Program-made: the position numbers and the translations under genes
The notes under the pieces: generated by a model
Told to the model about the DNA's origin: nothing
The model's database searches: none
The model's input: only the letters and a program-made list of their open reading frames with translations
Part shown: positions 10,916-23,584 of the stretch, piece after piece
How positions within the stretch are numbered: the first letter of the stretch is position 1
Layout: each line of letters opens with the position of its first letter
NCBI RefSeq assembly: GCF_963082655.1
Contig: NC_081554.1
Location: forward strand, 129,464,962 to 129,528,961
From: Stomoxys calcitrans
Lineage: Eukaryota; Arthropoda; Insecta; Diptera; Muscidae
Direction: 5' to 3'
DNA length: 64,000 nt

Positions 10916-13478
10916 AAACTAACAAATTTCTCTGGGCTTTCTCTGGATTCATCGTAGTGAACATGTATTATTTGGCCAGGCCAAAACAAAGTCTGTATCG
11001 AATTTTATTGCTGTAGGTTCTTGTAACGAAGTTAATGTTGTGTTCATTTGGTGAATTTTCCATGCATTCAATTTGGGAGTTTTTACATTAGTTACGCTTT
11101 ATTGTGTGTGGCAATTTGGGTCAAAACCTTCCTCCTACTAAATGGTTAATAACTTAAGCCTTTTATCCACCGGAAATGGAACGATTTTATTCGAGTATAA
11201 CTGAGTCGAATTGTCTTTCAATTGAATTGCTGCTCCCTCTTTTGTTTTTTTTTTTTTCTGATATACAGAAATGCAATTTCATATTGTTAAAAAGACAATA
11301 AAATATGCGATGACTTTTGGCAGAAAAGCTAAGCTACATCAACAACCAAGTCGGAGTTCTCTCCGTCCGTCTGTATGTCAATACGAAAAACTACAGAATG
11401 TCCAACAATTGTTTGACATGTGAGTTGTTACCTTTTGATGTATAACGGCCATCACTTTGATAGCTGCCAGATCCCAAAACTTAAACAATGGCAATGGGAG
11501 TAAAGAGACCTTGCAGGAAATGGAAATAAAACCAATTTATCTTAAGGGGGGAAAATCAGTATTTTCTTAAAGACATTCGATTCGATTACTGGAGTGAGTT
11601 TTGGAAAGGGTAGAAGGAGTCATTTTTGGACGTTACTAAGAGCGCAAGAAAATAATTTAAACATGTTGCCTAATGTATGATAAACCGAAATGTGTGACAG
11701 CTAAATGTCAAGCTATCCAACGTCAGTGGTCAATGTCATTCCCTAGTTCATCTGTACCCTCCGTATAGGTCCGCCATTTTGCAGATGACAGCTTACAATT
11801 TCAGTGGCTTATTTTTGGTCGTCATCATCATCATCATTATGGTGCAGTTCATCCGGCTGGGGATAGACAGCGACTCAGTTCGTCAGTCTTCACTTGTCAT
11901 TATTGATTTTTTGTTTCTTTTTTTTGGAAAGCTGTCACTATGGTATTATAATTTTCCATTTTGTTGGCAATTTATGTGCACCATCATGCGGCATATAAAT
12001 CTTTGGGTAACCATTTTCGTTGCAAATTATGGAAGTTTACGATAAACCCAACAAGCAACTGCTTTAATCCAACTGGTACAACTTGCGAAGGTTAAAGTAA
12101 AATTTACCGCACCAGTGCATTCCCAATAAACTCGAGAGCGACTTTCGCATAATGAGATGAACAGCTTTTTTGGTTTGTTTAAATGTGCAGAGTCAACTTC
12201 TCCATTCGATTATCCTGCCAACCATGCATCCATCCATCTAGTCAGCCAATCATGCTTGCAGTCATCCATCCATCTCAAAAGAAAGAAGGCATTCATTTTA
12301 CATGCCCCTACCTTATGTCGGTGTTGGTGTCCTCACTATTGAAGGATTAAATCCCCTCAAAACATAATAAACGACCGCTCAATTTACATACAATGACCAT
12401 CATCATCAACATCAACATGAATGTCATGTGTCGTTTTTGATGACTGAAGGGAGACCCATCAACTCGACAGCAAGGTACGAATAAGTTTGGGCCTCCTGCT
12501 CTATCCAGCACACTTGCATCCTTCGGCTGGCCTACAGTCCCATTCATCTGTCCTCCGTCTATTTATCTTCCCATGTATAATTCTCCGCAAAAACTTTGTT
12601 TGTGATGGTGGGGCAAAACAGCTACTGTAGCTACGCATAATGCGGCAGAGTGAAGTTGGAACACTTGATCTCTTGACGTTTTGAATGTTTTGCGTAAACA
12701 TTCTGTAGCAACATCAAACGCAGTAGCAACGACAGCGGCAGTCGCATCATTGATGACACTAAGCGACATACATACGAGTACATTTTGTTGGAAATAGTTG
12801 CTCCATTCATAAGTGAGATATGATTCTTTAGTAGATTCAATGGTAATTTGGCAGAAAAGGAAAGCTAATTCATTATTCTTTTATCCATCACCAAACGAAG
12901 GAGAATAACGATTTTGTTTTTAAATTTTCCTTTTTTTCTAAAGACAAAATTTCAGCTTACATTCTCCTATTATAAAATTTCATCCAGTCCCAAACCCCCT
13001 TGAATTAATTTTTTTAATGACAACATTTTATTAAAATTTCTTTTAAAGACAAAATTTGTATAAATCGTTTTCTGAAGATAAAATTTCTTCTAAACACTAA
13101 ATTTTCATGATTTTGTTTGGCAACATTTCATAACAAAATTAAATTGCTTTTTGGAAACATTTAAATTCCAAGACATTTTTTCTAAAGACATCATTTAACA
13201 TCTAAAGAAACAATTTCAATGAAATTTTCTGTAGGCGAAATTTTATTATTTTTTTATGAATTTATTGTCTGCACAACAAGATAATAATCTTATAATTAGA
13301 GTGTAGATTAATTGTTATATAATACATCCGACTAAAGTATGTTCTCAATAAATAAACTAGGTTACAATAAATAAAAAGTAAAACAAAACAGTAAAAAGTG
13401 TTAGAAAAAACAGCCGTATGTAATTGGGAATTTAACAAAAGCACAACTAAATTTATAGTTTAAAAAAATTTTAAGGCA
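10916..13478. other. No gene seen; unique AT-rich sequence
   Basis: The stretch contains poly(T) near 11,245-11,260, a CATCATCATCAT run near 11,826, and A/T-rich blocks from 12,900 that look like decayed filler. No open frame has a recognisable domain. It could be intron or intergenic DNA of the host. I see no splice-bounded exon that I would defend. Confidence 0.45.
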
Positions 13479-13479
13479 A

Positions 13480-15235
13480 AATTGGAAAAAAAGATATGCC
13501 ACATAAATTCTCAAAGTCTGGTAAGGAAGATTGATGAATTTAGATATATTTTTGAAGGGTCAGGCATTGATATTATATGCCTCTCGGAAACATGGCTAAG
13601 TCCTTCCATAGCTAACAGTCTCGTCAACTTAAATGGATATACTGTGTTCAGATCTGACAGGGGAAGTTGCGGAGGTGGTGTTCCCATTTATGTCAGAATA
13701 AATCTGAAAGCTAGAATTCGTTTAAAGTCTGAATTCGGGGACCAGATGGAATACGTGTTTGTTGAACTTTCTTCAAATCGTGAGAAAGTTTTAGTTGGTT
13801 GTATCTACCGTCCGAATAATACGATTGACATACATGGGCTTCTGGTTGTACTGCAGTCCGTAACACTGGGTTATACTGATATTATAATCACTGGGGACTT
13901 TAACTCAAACATACTTATAGATTCAAATCTGTCTGATGCTATGTCGACACTTTCACCCCACACATTTCACGTCAACCGTCAATACACCCTTACATAAGTT
14001 CTTTGTCAATAATTCTTTGAAGATATCATTGTATGATCGGTTTTCTGTTACATATTTCTCTAAGCATGATCCGATTTATCTCGCCTACGATTTCGATTTG
14101 CGGGAGGAAGAGAAGGACTTATCTTATGGTAATTTGAATTATGAACATTTAGTTGGTATGGTCTACCAGGTGAACTGGAATGACATATTTATACTTTTAA
14201 CTGTCGATCCGCAGACAGCTTTTATGACGGCTAACATTTTACGTCTCTATGATGCAACAGTTTCAATACGGATTAAAAGGGCTTCGGCCAAAACAAAGGC
14301 CTGGTTCAATTCAAAAATCAAGGCGCTTACATTATCTAACCCCTTGTTCGTACCTAAGGGGGTTCCCCAAGGCTCGATAGGTCCACTTCTTTTTTCATTA
14401 TATGCGAACGACTTGCCTCGTCAACTAGCACACGGTCCGATTATGATGTATGCTGATGACGTGAAGATTTTTCAAAGCGGCGTTGTGGACAATGTAGACG
14501 CCTGCATAAGTAAACTTAAAGCGGACCTACATCGCGTTTATGACTGGGCGACTGCAAATGGTTTGTTGTTAAATCCAAGTAAGTTCAAATGTTTGGTTAT
14601 TCACATAAACAAGAATTTCAACACCCGACAAGCGGATATTTACGTTAATGGTCAGAGGATTGATATTGTACCTAGTGCGAAGAATGTAGGCGTGGTTTTT
14701 AACAGTTCTTTGGGCTGGTCCGATCATGCTAACATTGCAGCCGGGTAGACTTATGCAAAGCTTCGTGCTTTATGGATCACACACTCTTTTACACCCAAAA
14801 ATATCCGAATTCTTCTGGCGAAAACATTCCTAGCTCCAGGTTTGATATATCCGATATCCGAAAATTGAATGTAGCTTTCAACAGCATAGTCCGTTATGTA
14901 TATGGTTTAAAAAGGAGTCAGCATGTTTCACAATATGTAGATTCTCTATTTGAACTTAGTTTCAACAATCTTCTAAATACCAGAGCATTAATATGTTTAC
15001 CTAAGAATATTGTGGAAAAGAAACCCACATATTTGTTTGAGAGACTGAGGTTTGCCCAATCTGATAGAGGAAGAAAGTTAATACCTTTTAGAAGACGGAG
15101 CCTTATAAGAAACGTCTTTGGAATAATCTACCACACGATATTCAATGCATCAGCAACACGATTACATTTAAAAAACGGCTTATTCAATTTTTCTCATCCT
15201 AATAAAATTTGTTTCTAAATACAAACATTTAAAGA
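13480..15235 (+). mobile_element. LINE-F, decayed CR1/Jockey-like non-LTR retrotransposon
   Basis: An apurinic endonuclease domain is followed by a partial reverse transcriptase and a C-terminal region, all on one strand and broken into three frames. There is no RNase H. The missing reverse transcriptase core, frameshifts and stops mark it as dead. No poly(A) tail or target duplication is clear at either end. Confidence 0.85.
13482..15218 (+). pseudogene. LINE-F endonuclease-reverse transcriptase remnant
   Basis: Residues from 13,482 read an exonuclease-endonuclease-phosphatase fold: HINSQSL near the start, CLSETWLS (catalytic Glu), then ITGDFNSN before a frameshift near 13,940-13,990. The second frame (13,936-14,748) carries the linker to the polymerase and then jumps to GVPQGSIGPLLFSLYANDLP and MYADDVKIF. 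The palm YADD is present, but the fingers and the first catalytic Asp motif have been deleted. A TAG at 14,746 and a further shift precede the C-terminal part (14,772-15,218, RKLNVAFNSIVRYVYGLKR). In an active element this protein would nick target DNA and reverse transcribe the element RNA. It lacks the residues to do so here. Confidence 0.85.
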
Positions 15236-15496
15236 AATATTATCTAAGGACAAAACGTTGCTCAGGCCTGTGATGTTTCTTTCAAAAACGATCCTAGTAT
15301 TGGAAGCTTCACAAAATAATACAAAATTGGGAACCCGAATATCTGTTTAATCACTGAAATTTGCTCGTTCTAACCGAGGAATGAAAATTATCCCTCCCAG
15401 AAGTAATTGTCGCAACTCCGAGAGGCAAATTCCACAATATAATCTTTCGTCCAACGTTCAAATCATAAGCAGTATTAAAACTTTCCGGAAATTTTT

Positions 15497-16500
15497 ATAC
15501 CCTCCACCTTAGGATGGGGTATAATAATTTCGTCATTCTGTAGCACCTCGAAAAATGCGTCTAAGACCCAATAAACTATATATATTCTTGATCGTCATGT
15601 CATTTTAAGTCGATCTAGCCATGTCCGTCCGTCTGTCTGTCGAAAGCACGCTAACTTTCGAAGGAGTAAAGCTAGCCGCTTGAAATTTTGCACGAAGACT
15701 TCTTATTAGTGTAGGTCAAATGGGATTGTAAATGGGCCAAATCGGTTCATGTTTTAATATAGCTGTCATATAAACCGATCTTGGGTCTTGACTTCTTGAG
15801 CCTCTAGAGGGCACAACTCTCGTCCGATTTGACTGAAATTTTGCCCGTAGTGTTTTGGTGTCATTTCCAACAACTGTGCTAAGTATGATTCAAAGCGGGT
15901 TATAATCAGGTATAGCTGTCATATAAACCGATCTTGGATATTGACTTCTTGAGCCAATAGAGCGCGCAATACTCATCCGATTTGGCTGAAATTTTGCATG
16001 AGGTCACTTGTTATGACTTCCAATAACTGTAAATCGGTTCATAACCTGATATAGCTGCCATTTAAACCGATTTGGGATCTTGACTTCTTGAGCCTCTAGG
16101 GGGCGCAATTATCATCCGATTTGGCAGAAATTGTGTACAACGGCTTCTTTCATGATTGTGTACAACGGCTTCTTCACCATACGTGCCTTATATGGTTTGA
16201 ATCTATCAATAGCTTGACACAGCTCCCATATAAACCTGTCTCCCGATTTTGCTTTTTGAGACCCTACAGTACGCAATTCTTATCCGAATGAACTGAAATA
16301 TTACACAATGACTTCTACAATGTTCAGCATTCATTTATGGTCCGAATATTACTTAATATAGCTCCAATGGCATGGCAGTTCTTATTCAATACTCTTTGTT
16401 TGCCTAAAAAGAGATACCGTGCATAAAACTCGACAAATGCGATCCATGGTGGAGGTTATATAAGATTCGGCCCGGCCGAACTTAGCACGCTCTCACTAGT
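15497..16500 (-). repeat. Family A copy 6, inverted
   Basis: Reading on the minus strand, the head is at 16,498 (a diverged CTAGTGAGAGCGTGC followed by TTCGGCCGGGCCGAA) and the terminus is at 15,500 (GGTGGAGGGTATA). A 25-bp direct duplication ('ttgtgtacaacggcttctt') near 16,130-16,180 is private to this copy. Several units are diverged. Confidence 0.88.
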
Positions 16501-17350
16501 TTAGACTAAATGTGTTTTATTATACTTCAAATCTTTAAACTATGTTCGTTTTAGTCATAAATCTGTAAAAATCTTTGTGTTGTGTTGGCATGGCAAATAA
16601 TAAATGAAATGAAAACTAAATCCATTTTGAGGTTAAATAATTTTAGGCTAATTGCAATTGATTTATCTTACATTGTTGGGGAAATGTTAACTTCTTTGGG
16701 TTAGGAAATCAGGGTACCTAATTGTGAACTTTTTCCTGTATGATGGTGTAATCTGCAACCCAAAGAAGTCAAGTCTACAAAAAGAACGTCATTCCGTCAG
16801 TCAGACATCAGCCCTGCCTGCAACAGTGGGTCTTCTCACTGGTTTCACCATTATTGCTATCGCTCAGTTGAGTGACGCTGCTGTCGAAAAGCTATGGAAT
16901 AGTTACAAACATTGTTCACTTGAAAGTGAGTATCTGCTGCTTGTCACCATTCCTTCACTGGTGGTGGTAGTTGTTGTCTTTGGCCATTTGTAAGTGTTGT
17001 TGTTGTTGTTGGAGCGGCTGTTGCTGCCACCGTAAGTTTTTCGTGGATTGGCACAAAGATTGACAAGATGTCGTAGCCCGGCTGAAACCATTGATTGACA
17101 TGAGTAATCAACCAAGAAATGTCAACAATCGAAGCCCAAAAAGAATGATGAATATCAATGTTAAGATTTAATCCGCAACAGTGTCTCATCCCTCCCCAAG
17201 TATGGAGGGCGACTGCACACGCATTGACAATGACAGCCAGCAAGGCAAGCAGTCAAGTAGTCAAGGCAGCAGATTTTAAATTCAAGTTAAAGACAGCCAT
17301 CAAAGTCAAAGAAACAAAAATTCGAAGGGGATATTCATCACTAAGAAATA
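16501..17350. other. No gene seen; unique sequence with (GTT)n run
   Basis: A GTTGTTGTTGTTGTTGG microsatellite lies near 16,994-17,012. Open frames up to 99 residues exist on both strands but are low-complexity or lack motifs. The texture resembles fly intronic or intergenic DNA. Confidence 0.45.
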
Positions 17351-17352
17351 TA

Positions 17353-18449
17353 AACAAGTAAAAACGTGATAAGTTCGGCCGGGCCGAATATTATATACCC
17401 TCGACCATGGAGTCATTGTGTTAAATTTCAGCCAAATCTAGTAAGCATTGCGCCCTTTAGGGGCCGAAGAAGTAAAATAAGGAGATCGGTTTATAGGGGA
17501 GCTGTATCAGGCTATAAACCGATTCAGACCATATTCGAGACGTATGTTGAAGGTCATGGGAGAAGCCGTTGTACAAAATTTCAGCCAAATCGGATAATAA
17601 TTGCGCTCTTTAAGGGCTCAAGAAGTCAGGTTATGGACCGACTTAAACCGTACTTAGCACAGTTGTCGAAAATCATAATAAAACACCTCGTGCAAAATAT
17701 CAGCTTAATTGGAAAATAATTGCGCCCTCTAGTGGCTCAAGAAGTCGAGACCCCAGTTCGGTTTATATGGCAGCTGTATCAGGTTATGGACTGATTTAAA
17801 CCGTTCTTGGCAGAGTTGTTGGAAATCATAACAAAACATGTCAAGCAAAATTACAGCCAAATCGGATAGGAATTGCTCCTTGTAAAGGCTCAAGAAGTCA
17901 AGACCCCAGATCGGTTTGTATGACAGCTATACCTGGTTATTGACCGATTTAAACCATACTTATCACAGTTGTTGAAAGTCATAACAAAACACCAAATGCA
18001 AAATTTCAGTCAAATCGGAAAAGTTTGTGCCCACTGGTGACCCAAGAAGTCAAGACCCCCAGACCCAGCTATATCAGGTTATGGACCGATTTGAACTTAG
18101 CACAGTTGTTGAAAGTCATAGCAAACCACCTCATGCAAAATTTCAGCCAAATTGGACAATAATTGCGTCCTCTAGAGGTTCATGAAGTCAAAATTGGTTT
18201 ATATGGCAGCTTAATCAAAACATGGACCGATTTGGCACATTTACAATAACGACTTACACTAATAAGAAGAATTTGTGCCAAAGGCTAGCTTTGCTCCTTC
18301 GAAAGATAGCGTGCTTTCGACAGACATACAGACGGATGGACATGGCTAGATCGACTTAAAATATCATGCGGTCTTAGACGCATATTTCTAGTAGTTACAA
18401 ACATAATGACGAAATTAGTATACCCCCATCCTATGGTGGAGGGTATAAA
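17353..18449 (+). repeat. Family A copy 7, full length
   Basis: The head is CAAGTAAAAACGTG with TTCGGCCGGGCCGAA, and the 3' terminus is ATGGTGGAGGGTATA. Internal units are more diverged than in copy 5, with small deletions near 17,630 and 18,060. Flanking sequence is ATATAAA before and AAGAGAAG after. Confidence 0.9.
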
Positions 18450-19300
18450 GAGAAGTTACCACTTAGAGTCTAAACCCAACCAAAGAGTCAAGAGGCAAAG
18501 TCACAAAAAATCGCTAGCGGCGAAACCAAATAAGAAACTCGGAGTCTGGACTCAAATTTGAGGGATGAAAGAGAAACAGCGAGACGGGTGGTAAATATGT
18601 TATTTAATTATTACAGTTTTAACAATTTTCAATAACTTCGAAGTACACAAATTTAATTTAGTTTATACCAATTTAAATTTAACACAAAAATCAGGAATTT
18701 TGTTATGTTAATTTGTTCATGTAAAGTTACATATTTAGTAAAATTCTGTGCAAAATGTTGGCGAATTTTCATGAAAATATGGCAACATTTTCAGTAAGAA
18801 ATATGCTGAGAGAAGAGAACATTGAGAGTGACGCTACCGATATAGAATAGATTCATATCTTGACGCTAGACTGTGTCTCAGGCCGCGACGGTTTTTGCAT
18901 TTCCATATAAAATGCATGTAATACAACTTGACGCTGACTCATGAATCTTTGATTGGGTATAGACTCAAAATGTAAGACCACATACATAAATTTAGTTAAA
19001 AAGTAAACCTGATATGCTCAGGTTGATGTTGATGTTGATAAAATGAACCGACCCCCAAAATTTATTTCCATATAAACTCAATTTGATTCCAAGAACTTCG
19101 TGATATTTAAAATAACGGACGCATGTACAGGACAATAAGTTTTATCTGCATGACTCATTGAAGAGACGCAAAAAAACAAATTAAGACAAAAGTCGGGGGG
19201 TGTCGACTGCATTTATCATTCTCATCATATTCTCGAGAGTTGTCACCTTCTCACTATTACTTATTCCGTTCTTTATACATTTTTTGACGGGAGAACGTTC
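18450..19300. other. No gene seen; unique AT-rich sequence
   Basis: I see no recognisable domain, TIR or LINE end. A short 'ttgatgttgatgttgataaaatga' repeat lies near 19,024. Confidence 0.45.
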
Positions 19301-19302
19301 GC

Positions 19303-19418
19303 CTCAAAATGGAGAACGTCAAAAATTATTTGGATTTGTTTTTTTTTTTTTTGCCAGCAAGGATCAACAATTTTACGAGCATGGAATCAATTTCTTACGC
19401 GAAAGATGGCCAAAATAG
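19303..19418 (+). pseudogene. mariner transposase C-terminal fragment
   Basis: About 35 codons read like a mariner transposase C-terminus: a VKNYLD..FFASK segment, then FYEHGINFLRERWPK and IEN. The residues match the position of 'KGQKFYERGI' in mariner copies 1 and 2 but differ enough to be another lineage. A run of 14-15 T around 19,340 shifts the frame. No TIR is seen. Family B copy 1 starts about 25 bases downstream. Confidence 0.5.
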
Positions 19419-19444
19419 AAAATACATCACCTAAGCGTTTTATT

Positions 19445-20682
19445 CAACAACAAGTAAAAATACGTGAAGTTCAGCCGGGCCGAATTTTGGATACCCACCA
19501 CCTCGGGTATATATGTAAACCACCTTCCGTCATAATCCGGAGAAAAATACATAATTTATGGCCCCATAGCAGCTTTATCGAAATATTGTCCGATTTGGAC
19601 CAAATTGGACACGGATATTGAGTGGTCTACTGAGTACAAGTCATCGTTCAATTTTATAGAACCAAATATTGGTCTTTTTGGTAGCCATATCCAAATAAAG
19701 ACCGATCTGAACCATATACGTCACGGATGTCGCAAAGCCTAACATAAGCCACTGTGCCAAATTTCAGCGAAATCGGATTATAAGTGCGCCTTTTATGGGG
19801 CCAAGACTTTAAATCGAGAGACCGGTTTATATGGCAACTATATCAAAATCTGGACTGAACTGGGCCAAATTGCAGAAGGTTGTCGAAGAACCTAACGCAA
19901 CTCACTGTTCCAAATTTCAGCGAAATCGGACAACAAATGCGCCTTTTATGGGCCCAAAGCCTTATATCGAGAGATCGGTCTATACGGCAGCTATATCCAA
20001 ATCTGGACCGATCTGAACCAAATTGAAGAAGGATGTTAAAGGGCCTTGTACAACTCATTGTCACAAATTTCGTCGAAATCTCACAATAAATGCGACCTTT
20101 CATGGGACCAAAACCTTATATCGAGAGACCGGACTATATGGCAGCTATATCCAAATCTGAACCGATCTAGTCCAAATTGACGAAGGATGTCGAAGGGCTT
20201 AAGACAACTCACTGTCCAAAATTTCAGCAAAATCGGATAATAATTGTGGCTTTTAAGGGCCTAAGACCCTAAATTGGAGGATCGGTCTATATGACAGCTA
20301 TATCCAAATCTGGACCGATCTAGGCCAAATTGACGAAGGATATCAAATGGCCTAACACAACTTACTGTTCCTAATTTCAATGAAATCGGATAATAAATGT
20401 GACTTTTATAGGCCTAAGAACCCAATTCGGCCGACCGGTCTATATGGGGGCTATATCAAGATATAGTCCGATATAGCAAGGTTTTAGCTCAATATCTCCA
20501 TTTTTAAAGACTGTAGCGTGATTTCAACAGACAGACGGACAGACGGACGGACATATCTAGATCGGACGGACATTTTTACGCTGATCAATATATATACTTT
20601 ATAAGGTCGGAAATGGTTATTTCGATGTGTTGCAAACGGAATGACAAAATGAATATACCCCCATCCTTCGGTGGTGGGTATA
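19445..20682 (+). repeat. Family B copy 1, full length
   Basis: The head is CAAGTAAAAATACGTG with CAGCCGGGCCGAA and GATACCCACCACCTCGGG. The end is CCTTCGGTGGTGGGTATA. Landmark TATATGGCA (and variants) occurs at 19,828, 19,981, 20,135, 20,288 and 20,441, giving steps of 153, 154, 153 and 153. Compared with A, the 15-base inverted ends differ on both sides in a paired manner. Confidence 0.9.
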
Positions 20683-21080
20683 AAAATGGAATGAAAAAAA
20701 GAAAAAAGAGATTTTATATTCGGCTGTTAGCTCAGAATGTGTGCTTGCGCTTATTATAAAACTATCTGCCAAGTTCGGCCAAAACAAACATTTTTCAAAG
20801 AACTTCAATATCTTAAAAAATGCCTTAATTTTGGGTTTTGCTTCTTAAAATTCTTTTTTCGGCCGATTTTGATGAAATTTTCGATTTTGCATTTTGGTTT
20901 TTAGAAAACAATAACCTGGTTTCAATGTAATTCACCTATTTCAAATTTTTCATTGCTCCCATATAATTTGGATCACAATTTATAAATTTTTTCCTATAAC
21001 CAAACAATTGCCCTAATTTAGTCTGGATTTGGAAACATGTCTGTTTTTTAAGTTGTTAAAATTTGTTTCAAAAATTAGAG
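20683..21080. other. No gene seen; AT-rich spacer
   Basis: Nothing recognisable lies between family B copy 1 and the SINE head. Confidence 0.4.
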
Positions 21081-21085
21081 CCCAC

Positions 21086-21143
21086 CAGAGCGCAGAAGTC
21101 AACTAGTACTCCTATGACGCTGAACGCCTGGGTTCGAGTATTA
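21086..21143 (+). repeat. SINE tRNA-like head fragment
   Basis: The sequence ends GCCTGGGTTCGAGTATT, which fits an RNA polymerase III B box (GGTTCGANTCC). It is preceded by CCTATGACGCTGAACGC. From memory this is the 5' part of the same fly SINE whose tail is at 787-886. The A box is damaged. Confidence 0.5.
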
Positions 21144-21249
21144 TTATTAAAAGTATTAGTTTTATTTTCAACTTTCTTCCCGTTTAGCCCACTGTACGGA
21201 AGGCCACACTAAAATATTACGCGCAAATTGCAAATTTGACGAAATTTCA

Positions 21250-21335
21250 TTGACGAACAGGGGCAAATTTCTCATACATTAATGAGGGCTGTCCGATTCA
21301 ATCTTTTTAAGCTCAATGATAAAGGCCTTATTTTT
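21250..21335 (-). repeat. SINE 3' tail fragment, inverted
   Basis: The minus strand reads TTATCATTGAGCTTAAA, then GAATCGGACAGCCCTCATTA and GAGAAATTTGCCCCTGTTC. It matches the tail at 787-886. It lies about 110 bases from a forward SINE head, so the two are not one intact copy. Confidence 0.6.
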
Positions 21336-21858
21336 TCCTGCCAAATCTTCATTTGGGGTACGATTTCCAAAATGCTAAAAAATACCTACAAAAAAGTCCG
21401 CTTGAGGTTTACAATATCTCCATTGGTTTCGGAGATATTCGATTAATTGAAAAAAATTCTAAGAAAAGAGCGAATAGATATATCTTAGTTATTTTATTTG
21501 ATTTTTACAGATAAAAGTGTCTTTAAAAAACAAAAAAATAAATTTTGTCCGAATTTTTCTGTGAAAATCCCCAAAATACCACTTTCTGGCAAAGATGGTT
21601 TCAAAATCGGCATTTTTTAGTTAATTCGCTGTGGAGGCTACAAATATTGTTAGGTGCAAATACATTTTTGCATGGTACAGGGGACATATGGAGTAAAGCA
21701 AAAAAAAAAACAAAATGGCTTTGAGAATTCGAAAGGTTTTTTACAATTTTTTAATGAAAAATTTGGCTATTTTGAAGTACGTATAGCACCCGTTAAAATT
21801 ACCATATCTTATTTAAAATTCACTTAAAACGCATTCGAAAAAACACAAAAAATAAAAA
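21336..21858. other. No gene seen; AT-rich sequence
   Basis: Only A/T-rich sequence with short homopolymers is present. I recognise no element. Confidence 0.4.
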
Positions 21859-21860
21859 AA

Positions 21861-22499
21861 CAAGTAAAAAGGCGTTAAGTTTGGTCGTACCGAACTTTGG
21901 ATACCCACCACCTCGGGAATATATGTAAACCACCTTTCATCAATAACTTATGAATACCTTATGTCTCATAGCAGTTATATCGAAATATGTTCCGATTTGG
22001 ACCAAATACTTATTAGCACAAGTCATTGTTCAATTGTGTATAACAAAATATTGGTCTTTAAAGTAGCTATCTCTAAAAGAACCGATCTGAACCATATACG
22101 ACACGGATGTTGAAAAGCCTTACATAAGTCACTGTGTCAAATTTAAGTGAAATCGGATTATGAATGCGTCTTTTATGGGGCCAAGACTTTAAATCGATAT
22201 ATCGGTATACATGGCAGAAAAATGTCAAAGAGCCTAACACAACTCACTCTCCCAAATTTCGGCGAAATTGGATAATAATTGCGCCTTTTATGGCCCAAAC
22301 CCCAAAATCGAGAGATCGGTCTATATGCCAGCTATATTCAAATCGGACAATAAATAAGCCTTTTATGGGCGCAAGACCCTAAATCGGTGGATCGTCGATC
22401 AAGAATATATTATTTTATAGGGTCGGAAATGGATATTTCGATGTGTTGCAAACGGAATGACATAATGAATATACCCCCATCCTTCGGTGGTGGGTATAA
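21861..22499 (+). repeat. Family B copy 2, shortened
   Basis: The head is CAAGTAAAAAGGCG and the end CTTCGGTGGTGGGTATA. It is 640 bp, about half of copy 1, because internal units are missing. Its head palindrome reads TTTGGTCGTACCGAA. The next A copy starts at 22,503 with only A residues between. Confidence 0.9.
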
Positions 22500-22502
22500 A
22501 AA

Positions 22503-23535
22503 CAAGTAAAAACGTGCTAAGTTCGGCCGAGCCAAATTTTATATACCCTCCACCATGGATCGCAAACAAAGGAAAGGAAAGGATAAAAAACAAGTTATGG
22601 TCCGATGCGGACCATAATGGAATGAATGTTGGAGACCACAGCAGAAGTCATTGTGTAAAATTTCTGCCAAATCGAATAAGGATATCGTCCTTTTGGCGGC
22701 TCAAAAATAAAATAGGGACATCGTTTTATAGGAGAGTTGTATTAGGTTATAGACCGATTCAGACCATATTTGACACGTATGTTAAAGGTTATGGGAGAAG
22801 CCGTTGTACAATTTCACCCAAATCAGATAATAATTGCGCAGCTATATCAGGTTATGAACCGATTTGAACCATAAATTGCACAGTTGTTGAAAGTCATAAC
22901 GAAACACGTCATGCTAAATTTCAGCGAAATTGGATAGGATTTGCACACTCTAAAGGCTTAGGAAGTGAAGACCCCAGATTGCATTATATGACAGCTATAT
23001 CAGGTTATGCTCCGATTTCACCCATACTTGGCACAGTTGTTGAAAATCATAACAAAATATCTTGTGCAAAATGTCAGGCAAATGGGATAAGAATTGCATT
23101 CTCTAGTGGCTCAAGAAATCAAGATTAGAAATCGGTTTACATGACAGCTATATCAGTTTATGGACCGATTAGAACCATACTTGGCACAGTTGTTGGAAGT
23201 TGTGACGAACCACTTCATGCTAAATTCCAGCCAAATCGGATAAGAATTGCGTTTTCTAGAGGCTCAAGAATTCAAGGCTGGTCCATTTACAATCCCAACC
23301 GACCTACACCTATAAGAAGTATTTGGGCAAAATTTCAAGCGGCTAGCTTTATTCCTTCGTAAGTTAGCGTGCTTTCGACAGACAGACGGACAGACGGAAG
23401 GACATGGCTTGATCTTCATAAAATGTAATGACGAACAAGAATAAATATACTTTATGGGGTCTGAGATGAATATTTAGAGGAGTTACAAACAGAATGACGA
23501 AATTAGTATACCCCTATCCTATGGTGGAGGGTATG
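22503..23535 (+). repeat. Family A copy 8
   Basis: It starts CAAGTAAAAACGTGC with TATACCCTCCACCATGG and ends CCTATGGTGGAGGGTATG. Internal units contain deletions. It sits directly between B copy 2 and A copy 9. Confidence 0.9.
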
Positions 23536-23584
23536 AATGAACAATTTTCGAGTTCTTTTCCCGGTATCTCTTTTTAGACAAATA

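Noticed and set aside
15498..16500. Family A copies as mariner-type MITEs
   Set aside because: The ends are not TA-flanked TIRs. The inverted block lies about 40 bases inside the head, and the one empty-site comparison gives an A-rich target rather than TA.
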